Origin: Candidatus Angelobacter sp. Gp1-AA117
GTDB lineage: Bacteria > Acidobacteriota > Terriglobia > Terriglobales > Acidobacteriaceae
Assembly (NCBI GenBank): GCA_003223515.1
Contig: QHVI01000049.1
Coordinates: forward strand, 1-37,853
DNA: 37,853 bases
Direction: 5' to 3'
Shown: positions 22,757-31,959 of the stretch, piece by piece
How positions within the stretch are numbered: position 1 is the stretch's first letter
Layout of the letters: each line of letters begins with the position of its first letter
Notes under the pieces: generated by a model
Told to the model about the DNA's origin: nothing
Database searches by the model: none
What the model saw: only the letters and a program-made list of their open reading frames with translations
Program-made: the position numbers and the translations under genes

Positions 22757-25252
22757 CTAAAACAACACATCGAAATCCAGCTTAAACCTTCTCCCATAAT
22801 TCCCGAAGAAAGCCCCAAACAGTGGGTCTGCGGTATTCGAATGTGCCAGGATGGCGTTGAAATGGTTGGTCAGGTTCAATCCTCGTACCGATAAACGCAG
22901 CGTGTACTTCTGATTCACCGGAAGGTCTTTCATCAGGCGCGCATCCAGTGAAAAATAGCTGCTGAAGCGCGTAGCGTTGGGTACGCCGATAAAATTCTGG
23001 TAAGCATCCATGATCGAAAATGGAAAGCCTGTGCGGTATTCCGCCATGGGAATGATGCGCATCTTCCATGGTAGACGCGAATCGCCCCAAATGATAAACC
23101 GGTTGGGCACATCGGTAGATGAGCGCACAAAAAAGTCAGGCCGAAAGACCGGGAATGACAGGTTCCCTACGTAGCTGTTCGACTCATTCAGGTCACTGAA
23201 ACTCTGGCTGCGCGTGTAAGTGAAGAACAGCTTCCGTCCATTTTCCTGGCCCACGTTAGCGGTGATCTGGAATTCGCGGTACTCGGCATTGCCGGAGTCC
23301 CTCTCCACCAGCGCGCTTCTTCCATTCTTCAAAGTTTCCGGAGAAACTTCCACCAGCCCATGAGAGTTCCTGAAGCTGTATTTCGCCAGCACTTTGAATT
23401 TGGAAGTGATGGCCCTCTCCACTTCCACGCTCGATCCAATGCTATACGGAGCGAAGTTGCCGGCGCGGTTCCTGCGGCTTACGGAATGCACATGATGCAT
23501 GGAAGACGCAATCACGTTCAGGAAAGTTGTTGGGCCGTCGATTACGTCGCCCTGCGAGCTGAACGTGGTGATCACCTCGCGTGGGTAATTATGGAAAGCA
23601 TACACATTCAGCGGTACCCGGTCATAGAACACGCCCATGCCGCCACGGATAACGGTCTTCTTCTGGTCAATGGGTGGAGTCCACACAAAACCGGCGCGCG
23701 GCGCAAATCGTGTTGTCCCGGTAATGCTCTGCTGCTCCAGGCGCAGGCCGCCATCCAGCGAGAAACTTTGTCTCAGTGACCAGTGATCCTGCACGAAGCC
23801 CGCCATGCCGAAGTCCGTCCTGCTAAAAGGACTCCCGCCGGTAAACTCGATCCGCTTCAGCAGGTTGCCATTCAAATCCTGAATGTTCACCGGACGCGCC
23901 AGAAAACTGCCTTCATCATCGCTGTAAGAAAAGATGCTTCCGGCCTGGAAATTATGCGTGCCGCTGAACTTTACTGGAGTGAAGCTGTAATTCTCCAGCC
24001 ACTCCACCCGCGAAGACTCCCGGCGATGATCGCTGAAGTAGCTGCCCTGGTTGCCTACCGGCGTGACAATCATCTCTCCAATGGCCTGCGGCGTAACCGC
24101 GGCATCAAACTTCTCGCCGGCAACGGTGCTCTGCAGAATGCCGCCCTTCAGCGTCACTCGATCGGTGACTGCCAGCGCCCGCGATTTCATATCGATATTG
24201 GGCGTGACCGCCTGCGGATTGTAGAAGCTCAGGTTCGCATAGCGCGTCTCCTGTGGCGCGAAATGGAATGTGCTGGTCAGCGTATGCGCAGGAGAAAAGA
24301 TGGTATCGAGTTGCGTGAACGAGTTCTCCGAAGTGGTCTTTGTCTCGTTCACCGGGAAAGGCAGGGTGCGCACCGGCGTTTTGTCGATCACCACCTCCGC
24401 CGCGTCGAAGAAGTAAAGCTTCTGGCTGATCAGCGGCCCGCCAAAATTGATATGGGGTGAAACCGATTGCACTCCTACCAGGTGCGCGCTCCGGATGCGG
24501 AAATCCGGGAATGGATCATTCAACTCAAAATCCCACTTCTCCCCACCGCCGCGCGTAACCGTAGAGACCACGCCTCCGGTGAAGCCGCCGTACTGGGAAA
24601 GATACGGTGATGTGGAAACGCTCAGGTTCTCCACCGCATCGATAGGCACAGTCATGCCAAACTGGCCTGTAGCCGGATCGGTCATATCGACGGAGTTCAC
24701 CAGCAGTGCGGAATGCTTTTCCTCTCCGCCTACCATCACCACACCCTGCGGCCCGCGCAGCACATCACCTAGGAGCGGCAGCGCATCAATCACGGTCGCC
24801 GGATGACTGGGAGCATTCTTCATCTGCTGCCGCCCCAGTTCCTGCGGCGCGCTGCCTGCCTGCTCTGCTGCCGCAGGCGCCTGCACCACCACGGTTTCCC
24901 GCTTTTCCAGCCGGGGAACCAGCACCACCTCAATCTCTACGCTTGAAACTCCGGCATCTGGAGTGATCTGCTTGCTGACCGGCTGGAAACCATCTTTGCT
25001 CACATTGAGTTTAAATCCCGCCACCGGCAAACTGGGAGCAGTCGCCTCTCCCTTGTCATTGGTTGTGAGCGAATGCGCTGTGTTATTGATGTTGAGAACG
25101 ACGGTTGCGCCTGCAACTGGGTGGCGATTGTTATCAAGGACGCTGATACGCATCGAGCGCAGGACTTCCGCAGCGTTGAGCACGCAGTTCATTGCGCCGG
25201 CCAGCACAACAAACAATAGCAGGCATCCGGGTCTGATAAACCTTAACTGCAT
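22757..25252 (-). CDS. TonB-dependent-receptor-like outer-membrane protein with carboxypeptidase-regulatory domain
   Basis: The protein has 831 residues. The frame extends to 25435, but the ATG at 25252 opens a signal peptide (MQLRFIRPGCLLLFVVLAGA). Residues about 35-110 are a CarboxypepD_reg beta-sandwich (ISVLDNNRHPVAGATVVLNI). Then comes a plug-like region (VIDALPLLGDVLRGPQGVVM, VENLSVSTSPYLSQYGGFTG) and a long beta-barrel ending in a terminal phenylalanine (FKLDFDVLF). This is the Oar/TonB-receptor architecture abundant in Acidobacteriota. A clear TonB box is not visible. The ligand is unknown; no transporter gene is adjacent. It is transcribed leftward, 323 bp after the next barrel gene. 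Confidence 0.85.
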   Translation of the reverse strand: MQLRFIRPGCLLLFVVLAGAMNCVLNAAEVLRSMRISVLDNNRHPVAGATVVLNINNTAHSLTTNDKGEATAPSLPVAGFKLNVSKDGFQPVSKQITPDAGVSSVEIEVVLVPRLEKRETVVVQAPAAAEQAGSAPQELGRQQMKNAPSHPATVIDALPLLGDVLRGPQGVVMVGGEEKHSALLVNSVDMTDPATGQFGMTVPIDAVENLSVSTSPYLSQYGGFTGGVVSTVTRGGGEKWDFELNDPFPDFRIRSAHLVGVQSVSPHINFGGPLISQKLYFFDAAEVVIDKTPVRTLPFPVNETKTTSENSFTQLDTIFSPAHTLTSTFHFAPQETRYANLSFYNPQAVTPNIDMKSRALAVTDRVTLKGGILQSTVAGEKFDAAVTPQAIGEMIVTPVGNQGSYFSDHRRESSRVEWLENYSFTPVKFSGTHNFQAGSIFSYSDDEGSFLARPVNIQDLNGNLLKRIEFTGGSPFSRTDFGMAGFVQDHWSLRQSFSLDGGLRLEQQSITGTTRFAPRAGFVWTPPIDQKKTVIRGGMGVFYDRVPLNVYAFHNYPREVITTFSSQGDVIDGPTTFLNVIASSMHHVHSVSRRNRAGNFAPYSIGSSVEVERAITSKFKVLAKYSFRNSHGLVEVSPETLKNGRSALVERDSGNAEYREFQITANVGQENGRKLFFTYTRSQSFSDLNESNSYVGNLSFPVFRPDFFVRSSTDVPNRFIIWGDSRLPWKMRIIPMAEYRTGFPFSIMDAYQNFIGVPNATRFSSYFSLDARLMKDLPVNQKYTLRLSVRGLNLTNHFNAILAHSNTADPLFGAFFGNYGRRFKLDFDVLF

Positions 25253-25575
25253 TGAACCGCAGGAGATGCGAGGATTGTACCAACTTTCCCCCGCACCATC
25301 AGCAATTAATCTGAAGTCCCGAAGAACGTCGATGAATGTCCCATGAATGTCAACTACACAAACCGACGTCATCCCGACAGTTTCTCGACGCCAGTGGAGG
25401 ATGGGAGGCCTTATGTTGATCCTGCAAAGCCACACCCAAATGAGAATCCTGATAGAGCGCAGCCGCCCTTGGCTGCGTGGATAAATCTTTCGTATAGGAT
25501 CTGCAAGTTACAAGAAAATGTCTGGGATCAAGATACTCAAGCCAGGAGCTAGCAGCTAAGAGCTGGAAGCTGCCT
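25253..25575. repeat. Intergenic gap with palindromic repeat
   Basis: Contains the promoter region of the receptor gene. A dispersed palindrome CGCAGCC-gccctt-GGCTGCG lies at 25458-25477; related sequences are at 1922-1940 and 33590-33604. A degenerate AGCTAGCAGCTAAGAGCTGG stretch occupies 25546-25565. No gene seen. Confidence 0.5.
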
Positions 25576-27270
25576 CTAGAATGTAAACGCCAGGCCGCCT
25601 CTTACTGCCCTCGCTGACTGCACCAGATAAAGAGTATGGCCATCCTGTCCCAGCACCGGCACATATCCCTGCGCCATCAGGTTGCGCACGTCTACCAGCG
25701 CTTCCATTTTGGCTGGAATGAATGATGTGGCGGGCAGTGGCTGGCGGATAAAGATGCTGAGGAAGGAATCCATCTGTCCGGGTGAGGCATTGAACTCATC
25801 CACCGGTGAGAGCGCATTGCCGCTGGTCCATTTATAAGAGGTAGTCCAGCGGGTGTGGGAGACGGGTATGTATCCGCTGAATTTCGCTCCCAGCGAATGC
25901 TGCCTGTCCGTGGTCACCGAGTGAGAAACATCCTGCCACGCGCTCACTGGCGTTCGCAACGCTGCAACGCCGCCTGTGGAATAGTCGAGCGTTGCTGTAA
26001 GGTCATCAGAAAATTTGTGCTGGAAGATGAAGCGTGTGCCGGTAGTGCTCAGCCGTCCGCCGCTGTAGGAGAACGTGCCTGAGTAAACATCGGAGAGCAC
26101 ATTATCTGAATAGCTGGAAGGATCGCCTGCTCCGGTAAGCACCATATTCAGAACCTGGTCGGCGTAATATGCCGCTGAAACCGTATTGCTGTTGCCTACG
26201 CGGCGCGAAACCGAAATCTCCTGATGCTGCGCGTGCTCTACGTCGGCTACGCCATTTCTGAGAACCATGCGCGGCCCGGACTCGCTGAGATCAGCCGGGG
26301 CCGTCACGAAGTCTTTTTCTCCCCGCGGATCAGGCTGGTTGGTCGTGTAGCGGTACTCCACCAGCATAGTGGGGGAGAGATGCACATCGACGGCGCCAAA
26401 AGGACGCACCGCCGTCACCCGCCGGGCAAACTGGATCGCCTGCACGTCCGTGCCATAATTCAAGTCAATAAAGCCCGCCACGGACATATGATCCGAAGCA
26501 GTCATTCCCATCGCCGAGTAGGCGGCGTTCTGCACTGCCATTCCGGGCGAAGCCAGATGCCGGTAGGTAACCGTAAACTGGGGCTTCGCGCCATTGCCGA
26601 AATCATGGCTGTAAGAAGCGCGCAACACTCCGCTGGGCGAGCCTGATGATCCTATATTGCCGTTAAATGACAACAGGTCAGAGCTGAACAGCGACTTTTC
26701 CAGCGAGAACCTGGTCGTAACTTCACCGGCGCTGCCGAATCCATCTGCTTCTGAGCCGGCAATAAAAGCTACGTGAGCCTTCAGCACCCGGTCATCAGGA
26801 TCATCGGATTCCGAAACGACCACCAGCGGCCCATTGTCAAACACGCGCAGCACAGAGCGGTTGGCGGCCGAACGCAACGTCCAGTGCCAGTCATCCGGGT
26901 CTGCGTTTGCCGGACGCTTCGGCGGAATCAGCTTCAAGGCGTCCGCCAGGGTATTGAGGGTCAGGTTCACCACTATGCGGGCACCCGCGCGCAGGTTCAC
27001 ATTTTGGCGTAAGGACGGAAGGAACGAGGCAGCCGTAACTTTAACAAAATAGACACCCGGTGTGAGGTTCTGGGCACTGTAATGTCCCTGGGCGTCTGTA
27101 TACACAGTGGTACCCAGCGCAGCGGCGGAGGTGAAGATCTCCACCGCAGCTCCTATCTGTGCCGTACCGGAGCTGTTCTTGATCGATCCGGAAATCTCTC
27201 CCGAGGCGACTGCGAATACTGGCGCGCTCGCCAGGAGGACAGCGATTAAGCATCCGAATTTACGGGCCAT
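25576..27270 (-). CDS. Carboxypeptidase-regulatory-domain outer-membrane beta-barrel protein
   Basis: The protein has 564 residues. A signal peptide (MARKFGCLIAVLLASAPVFA) is followed by a CarboxypepD_reg-type domain (SGSIKNSSGTAQIGAAVEIF, TDAQGHYSAQNLTPGVYFVK; about residues 22-105). The rest is beta-rich with aromatic alternation and ends GGLAFTF, a terminal phenylalanine typical of outer-membrane barrels. No plug domain is evident, so it is not a standard TonB receptor. The ATG at 27270 is preferred; a GTG three codons upstream is in frame. The GWxTD gene ends 36 bp upstream, which suggests one transcript. Function unknown; the pair is a recurrent arrangement in this phylum as far as I recall, which is not verified here. 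Confidence 0.75.
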   Translation of the reverse strand: MARKFGCLIAVLLASAPVFAVASGEISGSIKNSSGTAQIGAAVEIFTSAAALGTTVYTDAQGHYSAQNLTPGVYFVKVTAASFLPSLRQNVNLRAGARIVVNLTLNTLADALKLIPPKRPANADPDDWHWTLRSAANRSVLRVFDNGPLVVVSESDDPDDRVLKAHVAFIAGSEADGFGSAGEVTTRFSLEKSLFSSDLLSFNGNIGSSGSPSGVLRASYSHDFGNGAKPQFTVTYRHLASPGMAVQNAAYSAMGMTASDHMSVAGFIDLNYGTDVQAIQFARRVTAVRPFGAVDVHLSPTMLVEYRYTTNQPDPRGEKDFVTAPADLSESGPRMVLRNGVADVEHAQHQEISVSRRVGNSNTVSAAYYADQVLNMVLTGAGDPSSYSDNVLSDVYSGTFSYSGGRLSTTGTRFIFQHKFSDDLTATLDYSTGGVAALRTPVSAWQDVSHSVTTDRQHSLGAKFSGYIPVSHTRWTTSYKWTSGNALSPVDEFNASPGQMDSFLSIFIRQPLPATSFIPAKMEALVDVRNLMAQGYVPVLGQDGHTLYLVQSARAVRGGLAFTF

Positions 27271-27306
27271 ACCCACCACCCATGATGAGATGTGAGTCCC
27301 CTAGGT

Positions 27307-29043
27307 CTACTCGACTGCGAATTTGGCCGTGGGCGAAACAGTCTGCTTTGAAAGCAGATCATTTACCTTAATTGTAACCTGATAGACTCCCGGCGCCAGC
27401 GCATTAAGCGGCAGGCTTTTTTGCAAAGTAAGCTGGTCGCCGATGTTGCCCATCTGCTCGGTCTTCTCAGTGAAATCCACCACCGGCTGGTTTGTGGTGG
27501 CATTCACAACCTGGTATTCAATAGTAGCCGAGGGCTTTTTGGTCTTTTCGTCCAGAGTCAGATTATATACCTGCATCCAGAGATTTATCTTCTGGTCTTT
27601 TTTGAAGCTGGCCGGTTTGCCGTTCGAGGGCTGTACTTTAGGACGTACCTTGCTGGTGCCGATCACAAAGTTTCCAGTGCCTACCTCAGTCCTCGGCACC
27701 TGCTCCAGCACGTCTGCCAGAATCAACGACGAATTTGCCAGCTTGTCGTCGCTGTATTCCGGAACGATAATTCCCTGTCCAAAGGTTCCAATTTTGTCGC
27801 CGTTTACGTCCTTAATCACGATGTCGAGACGATAATGTCCCGGACGCACCGGCAGCGCCTTCCAGTACAGAGCTACGTTGCTCACGACTTTGTCCAGCAA
27901 CTCCGCCGGAACATCCAGCCGCAGGGTGTCTTCAAACGTCTGCGCCACCTTGCCGGTCAGAGTTGTCATGCGGCCGAAAATGTTTATCACACCGCGCTGT
28001 ATTCCATCTTTATTGATGAAGGTGAGTTCACGGTTCGGTACCTGCACCGTAATCGGCATCAGCACGGTATCTGTGGTGATCTTCACATAATCCACGCGGA
28101 CGTCAAAAGGCAGCAGGTTGTAACGAATTTTGGTATTGACCACCGCCTCCAGGTCTTTGAACTTGATCTCCGGAGCGCGGTTCAATTTCGCGAAGGTTTC
28201 CAGGCGGTCAAACTGCTTGGTCTGCGTGGAAGCATCGCTGTTGAAGAAGCCCTTGCCCAGCGCCTCTACTCCGCGGAAACGGTCAGCCTTGTTGGCCATT
28301 CCCATCGCTTCCATGTCGGTAAGACCGGCATTGGGAACGTGCGCGAGTGCGTCCTTTTCGGAGCGGTCAATCGTCATGTGGTACTCGCCGCAGCCGCACG
28401 TATCTACAAACTCAATCTCGATTTCCTGCCCAATACCGTCAAGATAGCGGTAGCGCCACACTTCAAACGGATAAGTTGAGGTCGAGCCTCCGCCTTCTTC
28501 CGCCGGACGCAAATAAGGACCGCCCGCCGGATGCGCGTCGATCGAATCGGGCTTGCCGTACATGACGTACATGCGGCCACGATCGGTGCGCCAGCCGGGG
28601 ACGCCGGCCGCAAAATGCTCGTTGGCATAGGCGATGCGCCTGTAGTGCTCTTCTTTATATTCGTTTTCTTCCGTATCCGGAGTGGGATCGCGGCGGAGCC
28701 AGAACTGCTCGATGAACTGGTCTCTCTCGGCGTTGGTGCTCAGCTTCTTGAAGGCCGACATCTCCTCATCGGTGATGATCCAGCGGACATCTTCATTGAG
28801 CCACCGCTTGTAATAATCGCCCATCTTTTCTTTGCGGCCCTGCTCCTTTTGCTCCTTGCTGAGCGGCCGCTTCAGTGGGTCCTGTTCCTGATCCTGCGAG
28901 TCCTGCTGGCCCTGTACGGCTTGCGTGCCGGTATCCTTCTGTTTCTGCTGCTTTGAATCTTGAGCGTGCAGCAGAACTCCACCGGAAACCAGCAATACAA
29001 CAGTAAAAATGAGAGATTGAAAACGAGAATAGACGGATAACAC
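27307..29043 (-). CDS. GWxTD-domain exported protein
   Basis: The protein has 578 residues. An N-terminal hydrophobic segment (FQSLIFTVVLLVSGGVLLHA) is probably a signal peptide, followed by a Gln/Asp/Lys-rich linker. The diagnostic GWxTD motif is present in GVPGWRTDRGRMYVMYGKPD, preceded by WLNEDVRWIITDEE and ERDQFIEQFWLRRDPTPDT. The C-terminal half has Ig-like beta-rich segments. Members are confined mostly to Acidobacteriota and relatives, and their role is unknown. The start is the GTG at 29043, with AAGGAG 8 nt upstream; no ATG is available nearby. It is upstream of the barrel gene on the same strand and divergent from the adaptor gene. Confidence 0.88.
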   Translation of the reverse strand: MLSVYSRFQSLIFTVVLLVSGGVLLHAQDSKQQKQKDTGTQAVQGQQDSQDQEQDPLKRPLSKEQKEQGRKEKMGDYYKRWLNEDVRWIITDEEMSAFKKLSTNAERDQFIEQFWLRRDPTPDTEENEYKEEHYRRIAYANEHFAAGVPGWRTDRGRMYVMYGKPDSIDAHPAGGPYLRPAEEGGGSTSTYPFEVWRYRYLDGIGQEIEIEFVDTCGCGEYHMTIDRSEKDALAHVPNAGLTDMEAMGMANKADRFRGVEALGKGFFNSDASTQTKQFDRLETFAKLNRAPEIKFKDLEAVVNTKIRYNLLPFDVRVDYVKITTDTVLMPITVQVPNRELTFINKDGIQRGVINIFGRMTTLTGKVAQTFEDTLRLDVPAELLDKVVSNVALYWKALPVRPGHYRLDIVIKDVNGDKIGTFGQGIIVPEYSDDKLANSSLILADVLEQVPRTEVGTGNFVIGTSKVRPKVQPSNGKPASFKKDQKINLWMQVYNLTLDEKTKKPSATIEYQVVNATTNQPVVDFTEKTEQMGNIGDQLTLQKSLPLNALAPGVYQVTIKVNDLLSKQTVSPTAKFAVE

Positions 29044-29201
29044 CGGGACAACTCCTTACAAGAGCAGACGTATTCAAATTCTATGTCTTTGCCGTTCAGG
29101 AATCAAGATAATCTGGTTAGAAACCCCATATATTTCCGTGCGGGCTTACGCCCGTAACCTGTTCGGCAACAGCATTTTACGGTAATTTCATTGAGAATCT
29201 C

Positions 29202-29231
29202 TTGGTTCCGGCAGGAGACACTCGCTATAAT
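29202..29231 (+). promoter_or_regulatory. Promoter of the MacA-like adaptor gene
   Basis: TTGGTT (29202-29207), 18-nt spacer, perfect -10 TATAAT (29226-29231). Transcription would start near 29238, about 107 nt before the ATG. The leader contains ACCTG (29262-29266) and CAGGT (29304-29308), able to pair, and an open frame ending in a TGA that overlaps the adaptor ATG. Confidence 0.65.
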
Positions 29232-29344
29232 CGTTTTAAGGACTCGCGAAATAGCAGTAATACCTGCCCAGGGGGAACCTTTTGGCAGCCTGTGGCGTAT
29301 AAACAGGTGTACCGCCCTCTACCAGTGAGTTTCAGAAGGCATTC

Positions 29345-30718
29345 ATGAAAGCAAAGAAGATCGCCATTATAGTGGGCATTATTGTGCTGGCCCTCGCCAT
29401 TGTTGGTTTTTCGGTCACCCAGACCCAGAAAAACGTAGTCGCCGTACAGACCGGCAAGGTAGTGGTCCAGGATATTTCCTCGTATGTCACCGCCTCCGGG
29501 GAAATCAAGCCCCTGACTTTTGTCAACGTGGGCGCCAATGCCATGGGCCGCATTGTCCGCCTCATGGTCAAGGAAGGCGACCATGTGAAGCGCGGACAAG
29601 TTGTCGCCCAGCTTGAAAATGTGCAATCAGCCGCCGATGTAGCTGCCATGAGAGCCGGCTTGGCAACCAATCAGACGGACGCCGTGGCCGCTGAGGCCGC
29701 CCTGAAGACCGGTCAGGCCCAGCTCAACAGCAGCATTGCCGATGCGGCCCGTACCAAGCTCGATTTTGACCGCGCCCAACAACTCTATGCCGGCAAGCTG
29801 ATTCCCAAGTCTGATTACGATACTAAGAAAGCAGCTTACGAAGTAGCGGCTGCCACGGTAAACCAGAACCAGGCGCGCGTGGCCCAGGCCCAGGCGGAGC
29901 TTGATTCTTCCAAAGGAAAAATCAATCAGGCCAAAGCCAATCTCACCCGCGCCAGTGACGTGCTGGGCAAGACCACCTACTCCGCTCCCTTTGACGGTGT
30001 AGTCACCAACCTGCCCGTACGCGAAGGTGAAACCGTGGTCATGGGCATCCAGAATTCTCCCGGCAGCACCCTGATGACGATTGCCGATCTCTCCGTGATC
30101 ACGGCTGAAGTTCACGTCGATGAGACCGATATCGTGAATGTGAAACTCGGCCAATCGGCAGATGTCACTATCGATGCCTTGCCCGGAAAGATTTTTAAAG
30201 GAACCGTGAGCCAGATCGGCGACAACGCCATCATCCGTTCCAGCGGTCTGGCTACCTCGCAGAGCACCTCCAGCAGCCAGGAAGCCAAAGACTTCAAAGT
30301 CATTGTGACTCTGAAAGATCCTCCGCAGAACCTGCGCCCCGGCCTTTCTGCCACGGCGAAAATTACCACCGGAACGGCCAACAACACGTTGACCATTCCG
30401 ATTCAGGCTCTGACCATCCGCGATAAGGAGGATCTGGAGGCCCAGAACAACAAACCCAGGATCGCGAACAGCCCGGCAACTCCGGTCAAGAAAGAAAAAG
30501 AAGAGATTCAGGGTGTATTCGTGATCAACAAGGGCAACCGGAAAGCCGAGTTCCGCAAAGTGGAGACCGGCATCACCGGCACCACAGACATCGAAGTAAA
30601 AAGCGGCCTGAAATCCGGCGAAGAGATCATCACCGGCAGTTACAAGGTGCTGCGTACATTGAAGAACGGCGCCGGAGTCAAGGTCGATAACTCCGTCGCC
30701 CCCAAAGAAGAGTCGTAG
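29345..30718 (+). CDS. MacA/HlyD-type periplasmic adaptor protein
   Basis: The protein has 457 residues: an N-terminal membrane anchor (KIAIIVGIIVLALAIVGFSV), lipoyl half-motif (ASGEIKPLTFVNVGANAMGR, VKEGDHVKRGQVVAQLEN), an Ala/Gln-rich coiled-coil (about 95-205), the second lipoyl half (YSAPFDGVVTNLPVREGETV), a beta-barrel and a membrane-proximal domain. Such adaptors link an ABC transporter such as MacB to TolC. The ATG at 29345 has GAAGG upstream. A MacB/LolD-type ATPase follows on the same strand, 239 bp later, but the FtsX-type permease that would complete a tripartite pump is absent from the window. Confidence 0.9.
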   Translation: MKAKKIAIIVGIIVLALAIVGFSVTQTQKNVVAVQTGKVVVQDISSYVTASGEIKPLTFVNVGANAMGRIVRLMVKEGDHVKRGQVVAQLENVQSAADVAAMRAGLATNQTDAVAAEAALKTGQAQLNSSIADAARTKLDFDRAQQLYAGKLIPKSDYDTKKAAYEVAAATVNQNQARVAQAQAELDSSKGKINQAKANLTRASDVLGKTTYSAPFDGVVTNLPVREGETVVMGIQNSPGSTLMTIADLSVITAEVHVDETDIVNVKLGQSADVTIDALPGKIFKGTVSQIGDNAIIRSSGLATSQSTSSSQEAKDFKVIVTLKDPPQNLRPGLSATAKITTGTANNTLTIPIQALTIRDKEDLEAQNNKPRIANSPATPVKKEKEEIQGVFVINKGNRKAEFRKVETGITGTTDIEVKSGLKSGEEIITGSYKVLRTLKNGAGVKVDNSVAPKEES

Positions 30719-30792
30719 TCAAGCGCCGCCGGGCCGCAGGAATTTATTGCACTACCGTTCACTTGAGGATTACCGAAGCTAAACGGGGTTCA

Positions 30793-30899
30793 GCGCCGCA
30801 GGGCGCAAGATTAGCCAGCGTAGCTGGCGAAATTCTTCTAGCCCACAGCGCAAGCTGTGGGGACGAGAAGCGATCTTAAAAAGAGCTGGCGAAGCCAGC
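30793..30899. repeat. Cluster of short hairpins between adaptor and ATPase genes
   Basis: Three perfect stems stand in series: GCCAGC-gta-GCTGGC (30814-30828), CCCACAGC-gcaa-GCTGTGGG (30842-30861) and GCTGGC-gaa-GCCAGC (30885-30899), the first and third mirroring each other. A further GCGCC-gca-GGGCGC region lies at about 30793-30806. They could attenuate transcription or protect mRNA ends; no U-tract follows, so they are not classical terminators. Confidence 0.65.
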
Positions 30900-30957
30900 G
30901 GCATAAGGCTGTAAACCTCGGCCCCTGTTTGACGTCTAAATAGTTGTAGGAGAATTC

Positions 30958-31698
30958 ATGGCAACTCACGTCGCCGACATTTCCGAAGGCGCAGTTAAAA
31001 CGCCTCCGGCGAACTGTATCATCTGCACTGAAAACCTGTGGAAGACCTATGAGATGGGTGCAGAGCAGGTGCACGCGCTTCGCGGCGTAAATATCAGCAT
31101 CGATCGCGGCGAATACGTTGCCATCATGGGCCCTTCCGGTTCCGGCAAATCTACGCTGATGAACCTGATCGGCTGCCTCGACACTCCCAGCCAAGGGCGC
31201 TACTGGCTCAACAGCAACCTGGTCAGCGAACTCGATGACGACGAACTGGCCCGCATCCGTAATAAAGAAATCGGATTCGTCTTCCAGACTTTCAATCTGC
31301 TGGCCCGCGCCACCGCCCTGCACAACGTGGAACTGCCCCTGATCTATAGCGGCACTCCGGCGGAACAAAGAATCGAGCGCGCCAAGGGTGCGCTGGCTGC
31401 CGTTGATCTCTCCGAGCGCATGAACCACAAGCCCAACGAGCTTTCCGGCGGACAACGCCAGCGCGTCGCCATCGCCCGCGCCCTGGTCAATAATCCGTCA
31501 ATTATCCTGGCCGACGAGCCTACCGGCAACCTCGATTCCCAGACCGGCAACGAAATCATGGCCCTGTTTGCCGAACTGCATAAGAAGGGCAACACCATCG
31601 TCCTGGTCACTCACGAACCAGACATCGCCGAAAACGCCCACCGCGTCATCTACATCAGGGATGGAGTAGTGGCGAGTGATGAGAGAAAAGTGAAGTAG
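30958..31698 (+). CDS. ABC transporter ATP-binding protein, MacB/LolD type
   Basis: The protein has 246 residues, an ATPase-only subunit. It has Walker [10 protein letters not shown] (58-66), the Q-loop region ([20 protein letters not shown]), the signature [15 protein letters not shown], Walker B with [11 protein letters not shown] and a switch histidine ([10 protein letters not shown]). The EPTGNLD sequence is typical of the MacB/LolD/FtsE group, which drive extrusion or lipoprotein release rather than import. It would energise a permease with FtsX-like domains, not found in the window. The ATG at 30958 has TAGGAG 5 nt upstream. No strong promoter lies directly before it; it may be read from the adaptor promoter. 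Confidence 0.92.
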   Translation: MATHVADISEGAVKTPPANCIICTENLWKTYEMGAEQVHALRGVNISIDRGEYVAIMGPSGSGKSTLMNLIGCLDTPSQGRYWLNSNLVSELDDDELARIRNKEIGFVFQTFNLLARATALHNVELPLIYSGTPAEQRIERAKGALAAVDLSERMNHKPNELSGGQRQRVAIARALVNNPSIILADEPTGNLDSQTGNEIMALFAELHKKGNTIVLVTHEPDIAENAHRVIYIRDGVVASDERKVK

Positions 31699-31721
31699 TA
31701 GTACTTAGAAGCTATCTCATA

Positions 31722-31890
31722 TATGCGCTTTAGCGCATTTATGGGTGGAAGAGCGGGCCTTCAGGCCCGCGTTACAGCGAAAAAAATGAATGGGCTTCAG
31801 ATGGTGGATTTCGGCGCATTTATGAGATGGGTTGTAGTATTTAGCAAAACCTCTAACCACAAAGGTGACCAAGGGACACAAAGAAAATTG
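31722..31890. repeat. Hairpin-rich intergenic repeats
   Basis: ATGCGC-ttta-GCGCAT (31724-31739), GCGGGCCT-tc-AGGCCCGC (31753-31770), a repeated GGCGCATTTATG-like string (31733-31743 and 31813-31823), and an inverted copy of the TTTGCTAAATAC repeat (31835-31850) follow the ATPase gene. No gene seen. Confidence 0.55.
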
Positions 31891-31900
31891 CAACATATAA

Positions 31901-31920
31901 GGCGTCCCGTGCGGGACGCC
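31901..31920. terminator. Palindrome, possible terminator between convergent genes
   Basis: GGCGTCCCGTGCGGGACGCC is a perfect 20-bp palindrome followed by TCTGGTTTTGC. It lies between the rightward ATPase gene and the leftward transpeptidase gene. The U-tract is poor, so it may be a dispersed palindrome rather than a true terminator. Confidence 0.45.
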
Positions 31921-31959
31921 TCTGGTTTTGCTAAGGACTAAATACTAAATACTGAGTAC

